A stretch of 64,000 nt of DNA, taken from positions 186,001-250,000 of the forward strand of contig NZ_JAUEQY010000002.1 of NCBI RefSeq assembly GCF_030406325.1, given 5' to 3'. The position numbers were made by a program, and so were the translations under genes. The stretch comes from Actinomadura sp. DC4 (lineage in GTDB: Bacteria > Actinomycetota > Actinomycetes > Streptosporangiales > Streptosporangiaceae). Below are positions 62,051 to 64,000 of this stretch, in pieces. The notes under the pieces were generated by a model. The model saw only the letters and a program-made list of their open reading frames with translations. It was not told where the DNA came from and ran no database searches. Position 1 is the first letter of the stretch, and the number at the start of each line of letters is the position of its first letter.

Positions 62051-62878
62051 CTACTCCGCGCCGGCGCCCCGCGACCGGAACAAGCGCTCCACCACCCGGA
62101 ACGGGTCCTCGCCGCCCAGGCGCGCCAGCCGCCGCATGGCCGCCGGCGAGATCCTGGACAGGGCGTACGCGCCCCAGGCGCCGGCGGTGACCGGGACGAC
62201 GGGGCGGTCGCGCTCGATGGCACGGATGATCGCCCTCGCCGCGACCTCCGGTCCCGGCGCCCACCGGCCCGCCAGGCGCTCGGTGAGCTCCCGCCGCCTG
62301 CTCTCCTCCGCGGCCTCGACCCCGGCGTGCCGGGCGGCGCGGTAGATGCCGGTGGCGACGAAGCCGGGGCAGACCGCGCTGACGCCCACGCCCGTACCGG
62401 CGAGCTCGGCGCGCAGGCTCTCGCTGAGCATCAGCACACCCGCCTTCGTCGCGCCGTACGCCGGCAGCATCCGTGTGGGGGTGAACGCCGCGGCCGAGGC
62501 GACGTTGACGATGTGGCCGCGCCCGCGCCCGGTCAGCTGCGGGCCGAAGAACAGGCACCCGTGCACGACGCCCATGAGGTTGACGTCGACGATCCGCCGC
62601 CAGTCCGCGACGGTGTGGTCGAAGAACGACCCGCCGATCCCGACGCCGGCGTTGTTGACCAGGATGGCCGGGGCGCCGTGCTCGGCGAGCACCCAGGCCG
62701 CGAACCGCTCCATCGCCTCGGCGTCGCCCACGTCGACGGCGTACGGGACGCCGACCTCTCCCGCACGGTCGGCGTCGAGGTCGGCGCAGATCACCTTCAG
62801 CCCGCGCGCGCCGAGTGCCAGTGCGGTCGCCCGCCCGATCCCGCTCGCCGCCCCGGTGACGACCGCCACGACTGCCAT
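62051..62878 (-). CDS. SDR-family oxidoreductase
   Basis: Classical short-chain dehydrogenase of 275 residues. Cofactor motif TGAASGIGRAT (about 8-18), NNAGVGIGG, VNVASAAAF with catalytic Ser, and intact AYGATKAGV (Tyr and Lys). The C-terminal extension past residue 200 (RAIERDRPVVPVTAGAW, then PAAMRRLARLGG) is typical of a subfamily with a membrane- or substrate-binding tail. Substrate unknown. Starts at ATG 62878, divergent from the sulfur-import leader peptide by about 75 nt. Confidence 0.88.
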   Translation of the reverse strand: MAVVAVVTGAASGIGRATALALGARGLKVICADLDADRAGEVGVPYAVDVGDAEAMERFAAWVLAEHGAPAILVNNAGVGIGGSFFDHTVADWRRIVDVNLMGVVHGCLFFGPQLTGRGRGHIVNVASAAAFTPTRMLPAYGATKAGVLMLSESLRAELAGTGVGVSAVCPGFVATGIYRAARHAGVEAAEESRRRELTERLAGRWAPGPEVAARAIIRAIERDRPVVPVTAGAWGAYALSRISPAAMRRLARLGGEDPFRVVERLFRSRGAGAE

Positions 62879-62953
62879 GCCCCCGATCGTACGAGGCGAA
62901 TATTCCCTATATAACTGGTTGACTTTGTCGGTTTGGTTGCGGACGATGGGCGC

Positions 62954-63037
62954 GTGAGTACCGGTCAGCCCCTCGTTGTGCGCCTACACGTCGATCTTCG
63001 ACGCCAGGCCAGCGCGCTGTGTGCGCCGACCGTCTGA
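62954..63037 (+). CDS. Cysteine-containing leader peptide of a sulfur-importer operon
   Basis: A 27-codon ORF from GTG 62954 (MSTGQPLVVRLHVDLRRQAS, then ALCAPTV). An inner GTG at 62978 gives MRLHVDLRRQASALCAPTV. Short peptides of the pattern RLHVDL plus a Cys near the end sit, from memory, in front of cysteine and sulfur-assimilation genes in many actinomycetes and are annotated as putative leader peptides. It is 64 nt upstream of the ABC permease, with a hairpin in between, which fits control by ribosome stalling at low cysteine. Confidence 0.7.
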   Translation: MSTGQPLVVRLHVDLRRQASALCAPTV

Positions 63038-63051
63038 CGACGTCGGCCTCC

Positions 63052-63069
63052 GGAGCGCGCGACCGCTCC
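63052..63069 (+). promoter_or_regulatory. Hairpin between leader peptide and ABC permease
   Basis: GGAGCG / CGCTCC, perfect 6-bp stem, loop CGCGAC. It lies 15 nt past the leader peptide stop and 33 nt before the permease start, as expected for an attenuation structure. Confidence 0.4.
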
Positions 63070-63101
63070 CCACCACTCACCTCTCAAAGGGTCTCCTTGT
63101 C

Positions 63102-63926
63102 ATGTCCTCACCCGCCCTGGATCTGGGGCCGGCCCGGCAGGCTGCCCGAACACGCCTCCGTGTTCCCGGGTCGGCCGGTCTGCTCCGGCTCATTAGCCCG
63201 ATCGTCCTTCTCCTCCTCTGGCAGGCCGCGAGCTCCGCGGGCCTCCTCCCCGAACGCCTCATCGCCGCGCCCGTGCAGATCGCCCGTACGGCCGCCGACC
63301 TGACCACCGCCGGGACGCTCCCGGACGCGATCGCGGTGTCCCTGCGGCGGGTCGCCGAGGGCTTCGTCATCGGCGCCGCCGTCGCGATCGTGCTCGCCCT
63401 CGCCTCCGGGCTCAGCCGCCTCGGCGAGAACGCCATCGACCCGCCGATGCAGATGCTGCGCGCACTGCCCTTCTACGGCCTGATCCCGCTGTTCATCCTC
63501 TGGTTCGGCATCGGCGAGACGCCCAAGGTGGCGCTGGTCGCGCTCGGCGTGGCGTTCCCGCTCTACCTCAACACCTTCGCCGGCATCCGTGGCGTGGACG
63601 ACCGGCTCATCGAGGCCGGCCGGACGCTGCGGCTGGGCCGTACGGCGCTGATCCGGCACGTGATTCTGCCCGGCGCGCTGGCCCAGACGCTGGTCGGGCT
63701 GCGGCAGAGCCTCGGCGTCGCCTGGCTGGCGCTCATCGTCGCCGAGCAGGTCAACGCCGACGCCGGCCTCGGCTGGATGATCAACGACGCCCGCGAGTTC
63801 ATGCGCACCGACGTGATCGTGGTCGGGCTGATCGTCTACAGCGCTCTCGGCCTGCTCACCGACGCCCTCGTACGCCTCATCGAGAGAAGGGCCCTGGCAT
63901 GGCGACGAGCCTTCCGACCCGCGTAG
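63102..63926 (+). CDS. ABC transporter permease, SsuC/TauC type (sulfonate or related)
   Basis: Membrane subunit of 274 residues with about six helices; the first is LLRLISPIVLLLLWQAASSAG and the EAA loop region is DDRLIEAGRTLRLGRTALIRHVILP. LPFYGLIPLFILWFGIGETPKV is diagnostic of the SsuC/TauC/nitrate subgroup. It would import organosulfonates, taurine or related ions. Start ATG 63102. Its 3' end overlaps the ATPase gene by 28 nt. The Cys-containing leader upstream supports sulfur-source control. Confidence 0.9.
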   Translation: MSSPALDLGPARQAARTRLRVPGSAGLLRLISPIVLLLLWQAASSAGLLPERLIAAPVQIARTAADLTTAGTLPDAIAVSLRRVAEGFVIGAAVAIVLALASGLSRLGENAIDPPMQMLRALPFYGLIPLFILWFGIGETPKVALVALGVAFPLYLNTFAGIRGVDDRLIEAGRTLRLGRTALIRHVILPGALAQTLVGLRQSLGVAWLALIVAEQVNADAGLGWMINDAREFMRTDVIVVGLIVYSALGLLTDALVRLIERRALAWRRAFRPA

Positions 63927-64000
63927 CCGCGCCGTACGTCGCGAGCGTCCGCGGCCTCACCCGGGCGTTCGGCGACCGGACGGTCCTCGACGGCCTCGAC
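63899..64000 (+). CDS. ABC transporter ATP-binding subunit, SsuB/TauB type (5' end only)
   Basis: ATG at 63899, overlapping the permease by 28 nt. The visible 34 residues give MATSLPTRVAAPYV, then VRGLTRAFGDRTVLDGLD, the start of an ABC ATPase nucleotide-binding domain. Walker A would follow just past the window edge. It is part of the importer operon with the permease; the binding protein is presumably further downstream. Confidence 0.85.
   Translation, partial: MATSLPTRVAAPYVASVRGLTRAFGDRTVLDGLD

Overview
The window is GC-rich (roughly 70%), densely coded DNA from an actinomycete. Evidence for this: strong third-position GC, many GTG/TTG starts, and gene families typical of the group (class E/F-type sortase, DUF222/HNH 13E12 protein, MmyB-type XRE regulator, DUF3618, DUF6286, ECF42-like sigma factor). 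The order may be Streptosporangiales (Actinomadura-like), but that is inference. No rRNA, CRISPR array, complete insertion sequence or replication origin is visible. One tRNA-like gene, a tandem glycine riboswitch and a short leader peptide are present.

Layout. 1-9.9 kb: end of a CBS-domain gene, a sortase with an Asp-rich candidate substrate, a permease remnant, a FUSC-type membrane protein, a thiolase, a membrane-anchored protein, an ATP-dependent DNA ligase and a site-2 protease. 9.9-27.5 kb: an amine/choline-type catabolic island with a FadR regulator, an APC permease, a choline-kinase-like phosphotransferase, a GntR/UTRA regulator, a dimethylglycine-dehydrogenase-like enzyme, a glutamine-synthetase-like ligase, an aldehyde dehydrogenase, two SDRs, one intact and one broken gamma-glutamyl hydrolase. 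A three-gene cassette (16.9-21.6 kb) with no metabolic signature sits in the middle: a sensor plus methyltransferase-like protein, a large STAND-like P-loop NTPase, and a small three-helix membrane protein. It is my best candidate for an undescribed system, possibly signalling or defence.

27.5-42 kb: a gene-poor stretch with a frameshifted 13E12/HNH gene, a methyltransferase, and the glycine-riboswitch operon gcvT-gcvH-glyA-lipA-sdaA. Then come a lipase-like hydrolase, a DUF4352 lipoprotein, an M20 amidohydrolase, two DUF6286/AmaP-like membrane proteins and purU. The gcv operon, purU and the dimethylglycine-dehydrogenase-like enzyme all feed one-carbon/folate metabolism.

42-64 kb: a phosphatase-like membrane protein, a PLP aldolase/deaminase, a PfkB kinase and a sugar ABC importer without its ATPase, followed by a secreted PIG-L/CBM9 protein. 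After these are a DUF1266 protein, DUF3618, a peroxiredoxin, an odd tRNA with anticodon UAG, truncated globin, an ECF42-like sigma factor, an XRE regulator, an MFS pump with its TetR regulator, an S53 protease, an SDR, and the start of an ssu-type sulfur importer operon behind a leader peptide.

At least five broken or remnant genes (APC, PuuD-like, HNH, MHS-type MFS, NmrA-like) are scattered through the window. Three of them look like clean internal deletions.
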